64,000 nt of DNA from contig NZ_BMFP01000002.1 in NCBI RefSeq assembly GCF_014638845.1, positions 674,053 to 738,052 on the forward strand. Reading direction: 5' to 3'. This document shows, piece by piece, positions 52,693 through 63,301 of this stretch. A program made the position numbers and the translations under genes. Under the pieces are notes generated by a model. It was not told the DNA's origin. It saw only the letters and a list, made by a program, of their open reading frames with translations, and did not search any database. This DNA comes from Pontibacter amylolyticus. Its GTDB lineage: Bacteria; Bacteroidota; Bacteroidia; Cytophagales; Hymenobacteraceae. How positions within the stretch are numbered: the first letter of the stretch is position 1; each line of letters starts with the position of its first letter.

Positions 52693-54675
52693 ATGAATTT
52701 CAGACATATACCCTTATACCTTACCGCTGCCCTGTTGCTGGGCGCCGCCCCTGTAGCCCAAGCGCAGCAGGAGCTTCGCAAGGCAAACAAGCACTACGAA
52801 AAGTTTGAATTTGCGCTGGCTCTAGAGCAGTACAAAAAAGCAGCAGAGAAGCGCAAGCCGGATGTGAAGACAGCCGAGCGCATTGCCGACTCTTACCGCC
52901 TGACACGCCAGGCCGTGGAAGCGGAGCGCTGGTATGCCCAGGTGGTGGCCATGCCAGGCCGCGATCCGCAGAACATTTACCACTATGCAGAGGCGCTGCG
53001 CAGCAACGGCAAGTACGAAGAAGCCAAGCAGCAGTACATGCTGTGGGCCGAAGAAGTGGCGGACGTAGAGGAGCGTGCCCAATACCTGATGGCCTCATGC
53101 GACAAAGCCATGAACTGGATAAACCAGAAAATGCCACTGGCCGAAGTACAGCGCCTGAGCGGACTGAACGCCCAGGGCTTCTCTGACTTCAGTCCGATGA
53201 ACTACGGCAAAGACGCGATCATCTTCACATCAGATCGTGGGGTAGATCAAGCAGGGAAACCCACCGGCACCTACGGCTGGACTGGTCGCCCTTACCTGCA
53301 GCTCTTTATGGCTAGCCGCGATGGTGAAGGCAACTGGGGCAAGCCCACGGCACTGCACGAAATGATCAACGACCAGTACCACAACGCCACGGCATCGGCC
53401 ACGGAAGACGGTCAAACGCTATACTTCACCCGTACCCAACTGGTGCAGCAGCGCAAGTCCGGCAACTCCGACCCGACCAGCTGGGTGGACAAGTCGCAGG
53501 TGCAGGAGTACATCAACCGTCTGGAGATTTACTCATCTCAAAGACGCGGCACTACCTGGACAGAGATCAAGCCATTTGCTTTTAATAATGTAACAGAATA
53601 CTCCGTAGGTCATCCGGCCCTATCGCCTGACGGCAAGATCATGTACTTCGTGTCGGATATGCCGGGCGGTGTGGGCGAGACGGACATCTACTATACCTTG
53701 CGCCAGCCGGACGGCAGCTGGGGAGAGCCTGTGAATGCCGGTATCCTGATCAATACGCCGGGTCGCGAGAGCTTTCCTTATGTAGACCAGAATGGCAAAC
53801 TGTACTTCTCGTCCGATGGGCACATGGGCATGGGCGGTCTGGACGTTTTCGCTGCAGAGGGCAAACACGCTGCCTGGACGGCCGTGAACAACATGGGCCA
53901 CCCGATCAACTCGTCGAAGAACGACTACGGCATCATGTTCAATGAAGACGAGGAAACCGGCCTGCTATCGTCTAACCGCGAAAGCAGCAACGGTACCGAT
54001 GATATCTACAGCTTCAAAGTGCTGCAAAAGCCAGTTGTGATAGCAGTGACCACGCTTGAGCGCAAGCAGAACGAGCAAAAGAAAAACGTGCAGCTGCCTC
54101 TGCCACAGGTGCAACTCCTGATCGCGCAGCAGAACCAAAATGACAGCAGCACAGTCTTGACAAACACAAAAGGGCAGTACTTTATGGATGGCCGTAAAGG
54201 GAACTCATACGTTATGCAGGGCTCCAAGCAAGGCTTCCTGAACCAGCACGCGCTGGTGGTCGTGCCGAAAACCGCTCCGGATACCCTACAGGTAGCCATG
54301 GTGTTCGACCGCGACGAGAAGAACGTGGCCATTGTGCTGGAGAACATCTACTACGACCTGGACAAGTGGGATATCCGTTCGGATGCAGCCAAAGAGCTCG
54401 ATAAGCTGGCCGAAGTGCTGGTGGCGAACCCGACGATCAAGATTGAGCTGAGCTCCCATACCGATAGCCGTGAAAGCATGAAGTACAACCAGGTGCTTTC
54501 AGAGCGCAGAGCCCAGGCTGCCGTAGACTATCTGATTGGGAAAGGTATAGCCAAAGACAGACTGACTGCCAAAGGTTACGGTAAGACAAGGCTGGTGAAC
54601 AAGTGTACCGATGGGGTGTCTTGTCCGGAGGAAATGCACCAGCAAAACAGAAGAACCGAGTTCCGAATAAAGTAA
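52693..54675 (+). CDS. OmpA/PD40-repeat protein of the adhesin operon
   Basis: 660 residues. Signal peptide ending APVAQAQ; TPR-like region (about 25-140: ALEQYKKAAEKRKPDVKTAERIADSY); PD40/WD40-like beta-propeller region (about 150-430: FTSDRGVDQ, YFVSDMPGG, LYFSSDGHMGMGGLDVF, GLLSSNRESSNGTDDIY); CarboxypepD-like linker; OmpA peptidoglycan-binding domain (about 545-655: NIYYDLDKWDIRSDAAKELDKLAEVL … SSHTDSRESMKYNQVLSERRAQAAVDYL). Anchors the export/adhesin complex to the cell wall. Third gene of the adhesin-PorP-OmpA operon; terminator follows. Confidence 0.93.
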   Translation: MNFRHIPLYLTAALLLGAAPVAQAQQELRKANKHYEKFEFALALEQYKKAAEKRKPDVKTAERIADSYRLTRQAVEAERWYAQVVAMPGRDPQNIYHYAEALRSNGKYEEAKQQYMLWAEEVADVEERAQYLMASCDKAMNWINQKMPLAEVQRLSGLNAQGFSDFSPMNYGKDAIIFTSDRGVDQAGKPTGTYGWTGRPYLQLFMASRDGEGNWGKPTALHEMINDQYHNATASATEDGQTLYFTRTQLVQQRKSGNSDPTSWVDKSQVQEYINRLEIYSSQRRGTTWTEIKPFAFNNVTEYSVGHPALSPDGKIMYFVSDMPGGVGETDIYYTLRQPDGSWGEPVNAGILINTPGRESFPYVDQNGKLYFSSDGHMGMGGLDVFAAEGKHAAWTAVNNMGHPINSSKNDYGIMFNEDEETGLLSSNRESSNGTDDIYSFKVLQKPVVIAVTTLERKQNEQKKNVQLPLPQVQLLIAQQNQNDSSTVLTNTKGQYFMDGRKGNSYVMQGSKQGFLNQHALVVVPKTAPDTLQVAMVFDRDEKNVAIVLENIYYDLDKWDIRSDAAKELDKLAEVLVANPTIKIELSSHTDSRESMKYNQVLSERRAQAAVDYLIGKGIAKDRLTAKGYGKTRLVNKCTDGVSCPEEMHQQNRRTEFRIK

Positions 54676-54720
54676 GAACTCCCTTCATAGATCTTTATTT
54701 CATTAGCTTTCATAGTTTGG

Positions 54721-54752
54721 AAAGGCTCCGCAGATTCTACGGAGCCTTTTTT
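54721..54752 (+). terminator. Terminator of the adhesin operon
   Basis: Perfect ten-base-pair stem AAAGGCTCCG / CGGAGCCTTT, then TTT. The spacer to 55046 (about 300 bases) shows no other recognised element besides two GGTATA/TATACC words. Confidence 0.88.
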
Positions 54753-55046
54753 CATTTGTAGCTTTCAGAAGGTTTAGTGTTTGTTGGGCCGATGGTTGCC
54801 GCGGGAGAAAATCATGTTAAGGCTTGGGTTGCGAATGGCGTATACCTGGACTGATCGCCGGGTCATTCTTGTCTTCTATAGGTATATGAACTGCTATAGT
54901 CAGCGCTTTTCCGACAGAGACAATTTATAATAAGATGTAGCCGAATGCCAGCGCTGCTTGTTGCAGTCCGACAGAGAAGCGTGATTCCTGCATAATTTTA
55001 ACCCTTTTAGGGTATAACCCGTTTTGTTAGCAGCTAACTTGCACTC

Positions 55047-57347
55047 ATGAATCCCATACTACTCCCGTTACGCCTCTGCTTTTTGACTTACCTGATGCTG
55101 CTGCCCTTGCTGAGTTATGCTCAGCAACAGGTTACAGGTCAGGTACTGCGTGCCCAGACCCGCCAGGCACTCGAAGGCGTGACCATCACGGCCAATAGCG
55201 GCGAGCAAACCCTGACCAACGCCTCCGGCCGCTTCGAGCTGTCAGTAGCAGACCAGGCGACTTTCATTTTAATCTCGCACATCGGATTCAAGCCCGATAC
55301 GGTTTTACTGGAGCGTTTCCTGCCAGGTAGAGCACTACAGGTATACCTACAGCCGTCAGCAGCCAGTCTAACGGAAGTGGTGGTAACGGGATATGAAAGC
55401 AACCGGCCTTTGCTGGAAACGGCCGGTGCCATCAGTATCATCGATCGGGATGTGATCGAGCGATTTGACGAAAGTTCTTTGGTACGGGCTGTGAATACCG
55501 TGCCGGGGGTGCGCATGGAGGAGCGGGCTACGGCCAGTTACCGCCTTTCTATCAGGGGTAGCAGTTTGCGATCTCCTTATGGAATTCGAAACGTGAAGGT
55601 ATACCTGGGAGAGATTCCATTCACCGAATCGAACGGCATTACGAACCTAAACCTACTGGATGCGGCTAACTTCAGCAAAATGGAAATTCTGAAAGGCCCG
55701 ACGGGAAGCATTTACGGAGCGGGCACTGGCGGCACGGTGCTGCTTGAGCCCCGTAGGGCGTCTCCCGGGGAGAAGACTCTTCAGGTAGGCACAACGCTCG
55801 GCTCTTTCGGCCTGCAGCGCTATACCGCCAGCGCGAGTGTAGGCAGTGAGAAGCAAAGCCTATACCTGCAGTACACCCGCCAGCAACTCGACGGCTACCG
55901 GGAGCAATCGGGTATGGACCGCGAAACACTGCTGCTCACATCCATTTTCAATCCATCTGAGAAGAGCACCATCCAGGCCAACCTGATTTACTCCGATCTG
56001 TTTTACCAGCTGCCAGGCGGACTGACGCGGGAGCAATTTGAGCAGAACCCGCGACAGGCCCGAGGTGGGATGTTCGGGAGCGTGGCGCAAAATGCCTCCA
56101 TGAACCAGCAAGGTATAAACCTCGGCCTGTCGCAGGAGTACCGCTTCAGTGACAGCTGGAAGAACACAACAGCGCTGTATGGCCTTTTCAGGTATAGAGA
56201 CCACCCCTTCAACACCGACTACGAGCGCAACACCAACCAGGAGTATGGTGCGCGTAGCCGTTTTGTGTACAATACCAAATTGGGTGAGGTAGGAACGACA
56301 CTCACGTTTGGGGGCGAATACCAACGCGGTTTTGAAGCGGCCCGCACCTACGACAACAACCGCGGACGCACCGACTCGCTGCGTACCGACGATGAAGTAC
56401 TGGCTAAGACCGGCTTACTTTTCACGCAGGCTGAGTTTGAACTGCCCGGCAACTGGATCGCGACGGCTGCCCTCAGTCTGAACGACACCAGGTATGAGAT
56501 CACGCGCCTGCACCGGGCTCCGGCTGGCGGTCCTTACCAGTATACCCGCGACTTCAGTGCCGTGCTTTCGCCGCGTGTGGCTTTGCTCAAGCGCCTGACC
56601 GACCAGGTGTCGGTGCACGGTAGCGTAAGCGCGGGTTTCTCGCCACCCTCTGAAGAAGAACTGCTCACATCTGACGGTGCCCTGAACCAGGAGCTGGAAG
56701 CGGAGAAAGGCATCAACTACGAGGCAGGTATACGCGGCTATACCTTGGGCAGGAAACTGAGTTTTGATGTGGTGGCTTTCCACTTCCGGCTACGCGAGAC
56801 GATTGCGAGTCGGCAGGATTTGTCTAGTATAGCCGTGTTCCGCAATGTAGGCGCGACTTTGCAAAGTGGAGTTGAAACCGCCCTGGGCTATACCTTGCTC
56901 GAAGATGCGACGCGGCCTGTGAGTTTACTCAAGGTATGGAGCAGCTATACCTACAGCCATTTCCGCTTCCGCGATTATCAAAAAGACGACACCGACCTAA
57001 GCGGCAACCAGCTTACCGGCGTGGCCCCGCATACCTTAACTGCCGGCCTCGACCTGGCCACCCGCTTTGGGCTATACCTATACCTAACGGCCAACTATGT
57101 AGACGAGATTCCGCTCACCGACGAGAACACGGTGTATGCCGATGCCTACTTGGTAGCGGGAGCGCGGCTCGGTTTAAAACGTGAACTGGGTGGTCATTTT
57201 GCACTGGACGTATTTGCCGGTTCCGAAAACCTGACAGATCAGCAGTATAGCCTGGGCAACGACCTGAACGCTTTTGGCGGACGCTACTTTCAACCTGCTT
57301 CCCCCCGAAGCTATTACGGTGGCTTTAGTCTGTCATTCCGCCTGTAA
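55047..57347 (+). CDS. TonB-dependent outer-membrane receptor
   Basis: 766 residues. Signal peptide LMLLPLLSYAQ; CarboxypepD_reg-like extension (about 27-110: VTGQVLRAQTRQALEGVTITANSG … GRFELS … ISHIGF), then the TonB plug (SLTEVVVTGYESNRP … LVRAVNTVPGVRMEERATASYRLSIRGSSLRSPYGIRNVKVYLGEIPFTE … MEILKGPTGSIYGAGTGGTVLLEPR) and a barrel ending …RYFQPASPRSYYGGFSLSFRL. Resembles siderophore or metal receptors; the substrate cannot be read. No regulator or ABC genes adjacent. The stop is one base from the convergent DUF4136 gene's stop. Confidence 0.94.
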   Translation: MNPILLPLRLCFLTYLMLLPLLSYAQQQVTGQVLRAQTRQALEGVTITANSGEQTLTNASGRFELSVADQATFILISHIGFKPDTVLLERFLPGRALQVYLQPSAASLTEVVVTGYESNRPLLETAGAISIIDRDVIERFDESSLVRAVNTVPGVRMEERATASYRLSIRGSSLRSPYGIRNVKVYLGEIPFTESNGITNLNLLDAANFSKMEILKGPTGSIYGAGTGGTVLLEPRRASPGEKTLQVGTTLGSFGLQRYTASASVGSEKQSLYLQYTRQQLDGYREQSGMDRETLLLTSIFNPSEKSTIQANLIYSDLFYQLPGGLTREQFEQNPRQARGGMFGSVAQNASMNQQGINLGLSQEYRFSDSWKNTTALYGLFRYRDHPFNTDYERNTNQEYGARSRFVYNTKLGEVGTTLTFGGEYQRGFEAARTYDNNRGRTDSLRTDDEVLAKTGLLFTQAEFELPGNWIATAALSLNDTRYEITRLHRAPAGGPYQYTRDFSAVLSPRVALLKRLTDQVSVHGSVSAGFSPPSEEELLTSDGALNQELEAEKGINYEAGIRGYTLGRKLSFDVVAFHFRLRETIASRQDLSSIAVFRNVGATLQSGVETALGYTLLEDATRPVSLLKVWSSYTYSHFRFRDYQKDDTDLSGNQLTGVAPHTLTAGLDLATRFGLYLYLTANYVDEIPLTDENTVYADAYLVAGARLGLKRELGGHFALDVFAGSENLTDQQYSLGNDLNAFGGRYFQPASPRSYYGGFSLSFRL

Positions 57348-57348
57348 A

Positions 57349-57936
57349 CTACTGCCTGGGTGGCTGGTTGGGTGGGTATAGCGACAAGATGCTGATGATG
57401 GACCTCCTGATCTTACCTTCGTCCGTCTGCGTTGCCACAATTTCGCCTTCTGCCACGCCGCGCCAAACCAGTTCGTTGGTGCTGGCTGAGACAAGGTCAA
57501 TCAGCATGGTGCCGGGCGTGTACTGGCCCACGGGTCTGTAGTCAGGGAAATCGGTGGTGTTGTAATTGGAGCGATAGCCAAACCAGTAGGCATAACCGAA
57601 GTCAGGCGAAGCAGTAGCAGCGTCCTGCGCTACCGACACATCATAGGCAACCAGCAGATCCGGACTCTCTACATCGAGTGTCAGGCCTTTCTTAACCAGC
57701 TCTGCTGCGATCGCGTCGCGTATTCGCCTATCCAGCAGTGGCTCGTACAGGTTGGGGTCAGCAGAGGTGTTGGCCATTTCCGGCTCCAGCAGTGCAAACG
57801 TCTGGTATATCTGGAAATCCACGCTGCGGTCATAAGCACTGTCCGCTACTATAGAAGGTATACAACCGCTTAAGCCGATCAGAAAGACAGGTATAAGGTA
57901 TAGCCAATGGCTTAGGTTAGGTATGGCGTTTCGCAT
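57349..57936 (-). CDS. DUF4136 lipoprotein
   Basis: 195 residues, lipobox GLSGC (Cys25). The DUF4136 pattern is clear: SVDFQIYQTFALLEPE near the start, LLDRRIRDAIAAELVKKGLTLDVESPDLLVAYDVSV in the middle, and GTMLIDLVSASTNELVWRGVAEGEI before the end. Function unknown; members are periplasmic/outer-membrane lipoproteins. Convergent with the TonB receptor, stops two bases apart. Confidence 0.88.
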   Translation of the reverse strand: MRNAIPNLSHWLYLIPVFLIGLSGCIPSIVADSAYDRSVDFQIYQTFALLEPEMANTSADPNLYEPLLDRRIRDAIAAELVKKGLTLDVESPDLLVAYDVSVAQDAATASPDFGYAYWFGYRSNYNTTDFPDYRPVGQYTPGTMLIDLVSASTNELVWRGVAEGEIVATQTDEGKIRRSIISILSLYPPNQPPRQ

Positions 57937-58077
57937 AAGGCTGTTGGTTTAGGTACAGTATCGTGACTACAACAGGTATACGGTGCGAGGTAGGCAGTAG
58001 GTATAGTCGTGGGGCTTGGGGTAATGCTGCCAACTTAAGAAGCGGTTTTACCACACTGTTATCTTGAAGTGCTATAC

Positions 58078-58352
58078 TGTCATCTCAAAGCCACTGAGAG
58101 ATCTGGATTTTTTCGGAGCTGCTTAATATTTCAGATTTCTCCCAAAAGAGGGCCCCTACCCCCCAATGCCGTCAACTTAAGTAACCACACTCCTAATTTG
58201 TCATCTCGACAGCATGGAGAGATCTGGGTCAACTCAGAACAGTGGCAACATTTTAGATTTCTCACTGATAGAGGGCCCCTACCCCCAGTTCGAAATGACA
58301 GTTAATTAATTAAGTTGATGGCATTGCCCCTACCCCCTGGTCGAAATGACAG
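58078..58352. repeat. Tandem intergenic repeat (two full copies and a partial third)
   Basis: Copies 58078-58165 and 58199-58287 each run TGTCATCTC…GAGAGATCTGG…AGATTTCTC…GAGGGCCCCTACCCCC; a partial third GCCCCTACCCCCTGGTCGAA…ATGACAG follows to 58352. The ends TGTCAT and ATGACA are inverse to each other, giving a MITE-like appearance, but I see no target duplication. Non-coding spacer of 558 bases between the DUF4136 gene and gcvP. Confidence 0.7.
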
Positions 58353-58444
58353 AAAGTAAGTTGAAAGCATAAGGGGCTTAAAATCCTTTGCTAATATGGA
58401 AGAGGCGAACTGGCAAAAGTGGAGCGGTTATACAACTGAAACAA

Positions 58445-58473
58445 AAAAGCCTGACCACAGGGGCCAGGCTTTT
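58445..58473 (-). terminator. Terminator of gcvP
   Basis: AAAAGCCTGACC / GGCCAGGCTTTT stem (one G-U on the minus strand), loop ACAGG, followed on the minus strand by TTTTTTGTTTC, 22 bases after the gcvP stop. Confidence 0.85.
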
Positions 58474-58494
58474 CAGGTATAAGATGAAGACGGA

Positions 58495-61413
58495 TTAGCC
58501 GATAGCTACCATCTCACTTTCATTCTCGTTATAAGCTTCAATCGGAGCGCAAGAGCACACCAGGTTACGGTCGCCGTAAGCACTGTCGATGCGGCTAACC
58601 GTTGGCCATACCTTATTGTCGCGCAGGAAGGACATTGGGAATACCGCCTTCTCGCGAGAGTAAGGACGCTCCCAGTTCTCCACCATCACTACTTTCAGGG
58701 TATGCGGCGCATTCTTCAGCACGTTGTCTTTCTGGTCAGCCTTGCCCGCTTCGATCTCACGGATCTCCTCACGGATCGAGATCATCACCTCGCAGAATCT
58801 TTCCAGTTCTTCCTGTGCCTCTGACTCGGTTGGCTCCACCATCAGCGTACCCGCTACCGGGAACGATACGGTTGGCGCATGGAAACCGTAGTCCATCAGA
58901 CGCTTCGCAATGTCCTCAACTTCTACGCCAAACTTCTTGAACTCGCGGCAATCGAGGATCATCTCATGTGCGCAGCGGCCATTAGCGCCTACATACAGCA
59001 CCGGATAGTGTTTCTCCAGACGCGCCTTGATGTAGTTCGCGTTCAGGATCGCCACTTTCGTTGCTTCTGTCAGACCCTCGCCACCCATCATCGCGATGTA
59101 AGCATAAGAGATCGGCAGGATAGAAGCAGAACCCCAGGGAGCAGCCGAAATCGCGTGGATCGCTTCCGGACGACCAAGGTCAACCACCGCGTGGCCTGGC
59201 AGGAACGGAGCCAGATCTTTTACCACACCGATCGGGCCCATGCCAGGACCACCGCCACCGTGAGGGATACAGAACGTCTTGTGCAGGTTCAGGTGACACA
59301 CGTCAGCACCAATGTGCGCTGGCGAAGTAAGGCCTACCTGGGCGTTCATGTTGGCACCGTCCATGTAAACACGGCCGCCGTTGTCGTGAATAACCTGGCA
59401 GATCTCGATGATAGACTCCTCGTACACACCGTGTGTAGAAGGGTAAGTCACCATCAGGCAAGAGAGCTCATTCTTATACTGCTCGGCTTTCGCACGCAGG
59501 TCCGCTACATCGATGTTTCCTTTCTCGTCGCACTTCACGATTACCACTTTCATGCCCGCCATTACAGCAGAAGCAGGGTTGGTGCCGTGTGCAGAAGAAG
59601 GGATAAGCGCAACCGTACGGTAATGATCACCACGTGACTCGTGATAAGCACGGATCACCATCAGGCCGGCGTACTCGCCTTGTGCGCCTGAGTTTGGCTG
59701 CAGCGACATGGCGTCGAAACGGGTGATCTCGCAAAGCCATGCTTCCAGGTTCTTGAAGATCTCGGCATAACCCTGCGTTTGGTCGGCAGGCGCAAATGGG
59801 TGCAGCTGACCGATTTCTGGCCAGGTGATTGGAATCATCTCCGCCGTGGCGTTCAGCTTCATGGTGCAAGAGCCCAAAGAGATCATGGAGTGAACCAAAG
59901 AAATGTCTTTGTTCTCGAGGTGCTTCATATAGCGCAGGATCTCGTGCTCGGAGTGGTGCTTGTTGAACACCTCGTGTGTGAGGTACTCGCTCGTACGGAT
60001 CAGCTTGTCTGACCAGGTGATCTCAGTCTCTTCCGGCAGCTCGTCTATACCCAGCACGTCAGTCGACTTGCCGGCTACCTTCGCAAATACAGCCAGGATG
60101 TCTTGCACATCTTCCAGCTCTGTGTTTTGGTGCAGGGAAATACCGATGAAGTTTTCTTCGAAATAACGGAAGTTGATGCCCGCCGCCTCCGCTTCTGTGC
60201 GGATGGCTGCTTTCATGTCGGCGCTCTCTACCGCAATTTTCAGCGTATCGAAGTAAGCTTCGTTCAGCTGCTCAAAGCCAAGGGCTTTCAGGCCTCTCTC
60301 GAGTTGCTGCGCCAGCGCGTGGGTGTTCAGACCGATGTACTTCAGGCGTCGTGGGCCGTGGTACACGGCATACATACCGGCAATTACCGCCAGCAGTACC
60401 TGTGCGGTACAGATGTTAGAAGTAGCTTTCTCGCGACGGATGTGCTGCTCACGTGTCTGCAGTGCCATGCGGTAGGCTCTGTCACCGGCGGCGTCCACCG
60501 AAATACCGATAATACGACCCGGGATCACACGCTTGAAGGCATCCTTCGTGGCGAAGTAACCCGCGTGCGGACCACCATAACCCATTGGCACACCGAAACG
60601 CTGCGTGGTACCCACTACCGCGTCGGCACCCATTTCACCCGGAGGTGTCAGGAGCGTCAGGGAAAGGATATCAGCCGCAACGGCTACCAGGATCTCCTGG
60701 GCGTGTGCTTTGCTGATGAAGTCTGTATAATCGAAAATGGCACCGTCGGCAGCAGGGTACTGCACCAGGGCGCCAAACAATGTCTCGTCAGAAAAATCTA
60801 CCTCGCGGTGATCGCCGATTACCAGCTCAATGCCGATAGGCGTGGCACGCGAAAGCAGGATATCCAGTGTTTGCGGCAGCACTTGGTTCGTTACGAAGAA
60901 GCGGTTGGCATTCTTGCGTGCGCCCTTGCGCTGCGCATAGAACATACCCATGGCCTCAGCGGCGGCAGTACCTTCGTCCAGCAAAGAGGCGTTGGCGATC
61001 TCCATACCGGTCAGGTCCATCACCATGGTCTGGTAGTTGATCAGCGCCTCCAGACGGCCCTGCGCGATCTCAGCCTGGTAAGGGGTATAGGCAGTATACC
61101 AACCCGGATTCTCCAGAATATTACGCTGGATCACCGGTGGCATGATGGTGTCGTTGTAGCCCAAGCCGATATACGATCTGTATACCTTGTTCTTTCTGGC
61201 AATCTCACCGAATTTCTTCAGGAAGTTGTTTTCTGAAAGAGCCTTTGGCAGGTTCAGCGGCTTCTTAAGTCTAATGGCGGCCGGTACGGTCTCCTCAATC
61301 AGTTGGTCCAGCGAGTTCACCCCGATGGTTTTAAGCATGTCCTGCATTTGCTCTTTGTCAGGACCGTTGTGGCGCTCCTTAAAAGTGTCAGCAGGTTTTG
61401 TTTTAAGAATCAT
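58495..61413 (-). CDS. gcvP: Glycine dehydrogenase (aminomethyl-transferring), P-protein
   Basis: Decarboxylating subunit of the glycine cleavage system, PLP-dependent. 972 residues from the ATG at 61413 ([19 protein letters not shown]; 24 codons upstream are open but unlike the family). Full-length fused P1+P2. PLP Lys in [27 protein letters not shown]; other blocks [38 protein letters not shown] and [14 protein letters not shown] [17 protein letters not shown]. gcvT and gcvH are not adjacent. It contains few GGTATA words for its length, like other highly expressed genes here. Confidence 0.96.
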   Translation of the reverse strand: MILKTKPADTFKERHNGPDKEQMQDMLKTIGVNSLDQLIEETVPAAIRLKKPLNLPKALSENNFLKKFGEIARKNKVYRSYIGLGYNDTIMPPVIQRNILENPGWYTAYTPYQAEIAQGRLEALINYQTMVMDLTGMEIANASLLDEGTAAAEAMGMFYAQRKGARKNANRFFVTNQVLPQTLDILLSRATPIGIELVIGDHREVDFSDETLFGALVQYPAADGAIFDYTDFISKAHAQEILVAVAADILSLTLLTPPGEMGADAVVGTTQRFGVPMGYGGPHAGYFATKDAFKRVIPGRIIGISVDAAGDRAYRMALQTREQHIRREKATSNICTAQVLLAVIAGMYAVYHGPRRLKYIGLNTHALAQQLERGLKALGFEQLNEAYFDTLKIAVESADMKAAIRTEAEAAGINFRYFEENFIGISLHQNTELEDVQDILAVFAKVAGKSTDVLGIDELPEETEITWSDKLIRTSEYLTHEVFNKHHSEHEILRYMKHLENKDISLVHSMISLGSCTMKLNATAEMIPITWPEIGQLHPFAPADQTQGYAEIFKNLEAWLCEITRFDAMSLQPNSGAQGEYAGLMVIRAYHESRGDHYRTVALIPSSAHGTNPASAVMAGMKVVIVKCDEKGNIDVADLRAKAEQYKNELSCLMVTYPSTHGVYEESIIEICQVIHDNGGRVYMDGANMNAQVGLTSPAHIGADVCHLNLHKTFCIPHGGGGPGMGPIGVVKDLAPFLPGHAVVDLGRPEAIHAISAAPWGSASILPISYAYIAMMGGEGLTEATKVAILNANYIKARLEKHYPVLYVGANGRCAHEMILDCREFKKFGVEVEDIAKRLMDYGFHAPTVSFPVAGTLMVEPTESEAQEELERFCEVMISIREEIREIEAGKADQKDNVLKNAPHTLKVVMVENWERPYSREKAVFPMSFLRDNKVWPTVSRIDSAYGDRNLVCSCAPIEAYNENESEMVAIG

Positions 61414-61494
61414 AATGATGAAGTATTGATTGGGAATTTGGGTTTTAACTTTCCAGTGGAAGACAAGCCAAAGGCTCTCTTTCAATAATTTCTA

Positions 61495-61502
61495 CAAAAG
61501 TA
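61495..61502 (-). promoter_or_regulatory. Candidate -7 element of gcvP
   Basis: On the minus strand TACTTTTG, a full TAnnTTTG match, 81 bases before the ATG. No -33 TTG at the proper distance. The leader is too short for a glycine riboswitch and I see none. Confidence 0.3.
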
Positions 61503-61669
61503 ATAGTAATTGTTTATTATATTGAAGCTTGAAAGCTAAATAGTTCGGGGTGTGGCAAGTGACCTGATATAGTCGTATAAATGGCATACCTATATATAAG
61601 GTGTGGTTGGCAACATTCCCCAGACTGACAAACACAAAATTCGGCAGAAGAATTCAGAAAGACGCATCG

Positions 61670-62890
61670 ATGGAAAAAGTTAAAATTGGCATTATTAGAG
61701 AAGGCAAAATACCAGTGGACAAGCGCGTGCCGCTCACTCCTAAAAAGTGTGAAGAGGCCATGCAGGAGTTTCCCGAGGCAGAGGTAGTGGTGCAGCCCAG
61801 CGAGGTACGCTGCTTTACGGACGAGGAATATGCTGAACTAGGTATAGCCCTGCAGCAGGACCTGAGCGATTGCGACGTGCTGATGGGCGTAAAGGAAGTG
61901 CCTGTCGACCAACTGCTGCCAAACAAGACCTATTTCTTTTTCTCGCATACCATCAAGAAGCAGCCGCACAACGCCAAACTCCTGCGGGCGGTGCTCGACA
62001 AGAACATCACCTTAATAGACTACGAACTCCTGACCAACGCACAGGGACAGCGGGTAGTGGCTTTTGGCAGGTATGCAGGTATAGTGGGCGCTTATAATGG
62101 CATTCTCACTTACGGCAAAAAGTGGAAGCTCTTCGATCTGAAGCCCGCCTACCTCTGCCACGAGATGGAAGACATGCAGGAAGAATACTTTAAGGTGAAG
62201 TTGCCGCCGATCAAGATCGCCGTGACAGGCGGTGGCCGTGTGGCAGGCGGCGCCATGGAGGTGCTTGAAAAGATGGAAATAAGAAAGGTGAGTGTGTTCG
62301 ATTACCTGTACAAGCAATTCAACGAGCCCGTATATGCCCAACTGCACTCCGGCGACTACAACAACCGCCCCGATGTGGAGGTATGGGACTCTCCTGATTT
62401 CTACGCCCACCCGGAGCTATACCAATCCACCTTCCGCAAATTCACCAAAGTAACCGACCTGTTGCTGGCCTGTGCTTACTGGGATCCGCGCGCGCCGAAG
62501 CTGTTCTCAGAGGAAGACACCAGGCAGCCCGATTTCAAAATCGACACCATCGCCGACATCACCTGCGATGTGGATGGATCTATACCCACGACCAAGCGTG
62601 CTACCACCATACCTGAGCCCGCCTACGACTACAACCCGGAAACAGGAGAGCTCGAGCCAGCCTATAGTAGAAAAGACAACATCACGATAATGGCCGTCGA
62701 CAACCTGCCATGCGAATTACCGCGCAACGCCTCCCGCGACTTTGGCCGCAATATTATAGATTATGTATTCCCGCAGTTCTTTAATAATGATGAAGGCGGT
62801 ATGCTGGGACGGGCTACAATAGCAAAAGGAGGAAAACTGACTGAAAGGTATAAGTATCTGCAGGAGTATGCGGAGGCAGCTGCTGTGTAA
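61670..62890 (+). CDS. AlaDH/PNT-type NAD(P)-dependent dehydrogenase (saccharopine dehydrogenase-like)
   Basis: 406 residues from the ATG at 61670 (MEKVKIGIIREGKIPVDKRVPLTPKKC). N-terminal alanine dehydrogenase/transhydrogenase domain (PNT N-terminal block to about 130, including YFFFSHTIKKQPHNAKLLRAVL), then Rossmann domain with IAVTGGGRVAGGAMEVLEKM (about 185-204) and ITCDVDGSIPTTKRATTIPEPAYDYNP. Resembles lysine-forming saccharopine dehydrogenase more than alanine dehydrogenase, but substrate is not certain. Terminator-like hairpin of inverted GGTATAG follows; rrn promoter region begins after that. Confidence 0.85.
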   Translation: MEKVKIGIIREGKIPVDKRVPLTPKKCEEAMQEFPEAEVVVQPSEVRCFTDEEYAELGIALQQDLSDCDVLMGVKEVPVDQLLPNKTYFFFSHTIKKQPHNAKLLRAVLDKNITLIDYELLTNAQGQRVVAFGRYAGIVGAYNGILTYGKKWKLFDLKPAYLCHEMEDMQEEYFKVKLPPIKIAVTGGGRVAGGAMEVLEKMEIRKVSVFDYLYKQFNEPVYAQLHSGDYNNRPDVEVWDSPDFYAHPELYQSTFRKFTKVTDLLLACAYWDPRAPKLFSEEDTRQPDFKIDTIADITCDVDGSIPTTKRATTIPEPAYDYNPETGELEPAYSRKDNITIMAVDNLPCELPRNASRDFGRNIIDYVFPQFFNNDEGGMLGRATIAKGGKLTERYKYLQEYAEAAAV

Positions 62891-62922
62891 GAACTGATAC
62901 TATATATAATAGAGTAAGAGCT

Positions 62923-62959
62923 AACGAGGTATAGACTAAGCATAAGTCTATACCTCGTT
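62923..62959. terminator. Hairpin of inverted GGTATAG words
   Basis: Perfect 15-base-pair stem AACGAGGTATAGACT / AGTCTATACCTCGTT, loop AAGCATA, 33 bases after the dehydrogenase stop. T-run is short (GTTT), so termination is plausible but not certain. Arms contain the recurrent genomic word in inverted orientation, as at 30211-30260. Confidence 0.65.
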
Positions 62960-63130
62960 TCCATTTAACGGGGTAGTAAAAGCGGAGTAGAGCAGCGAAA
63001 AACGACATAATAAGCACACGATTGAAGCTACAGTAAAAAACTTTTAAAGTATTTTCAAGATTTTGATGGTGCAACTCAGATACTTAAGCGAAACTAATAG
63101 AAGAGCTAAAGGAAAAGCAAAGGGACCCCC

Positions 63131-63161
63131 TTGCGGAGCCGGAAACTTTTGCGACCTTTGC
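63131..63161 (+). promoter_or_regulatory. rrn promoter P1 (most upstream)
   Basis: -33 TTG (63131-63133), 19-base spacer, -7 box GACCTTTG (63153-63160; consensus TACCTTTG with G for T), then C. Preceded by a C-rich run. First of five promoters with the same spacing ahead of the 16S gene. Confidence 0.7.
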
Positions 63162-63301
63162 ACTCCCAACCCGGTTAAGCGGATGGGGAAACAGGCGCTC
63201 CGGCAGGGGGCGCAGCCCCGGCAGGACAAGGGGCCTCTTTTAATGAAAGGGAAAGCCTTGGGCAGGGGTTAAAATACCGCTAAAGTTTTTTTCGCCAGGC
63301 C

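Noticed and set aside
61414..61620. Glycine riboswitch before gcvP
   Set aside because: Leader is about 75 bases and lacks the conserved tandem aptamer core; a -7 box is close to the gene.
63063..63272. Plus-strand open frame of 69 codons before the rrn promoters
   Set aside because: Covers promoter P1 and a C/G-rich run; composition and context are regulatory, no recognisable protein.
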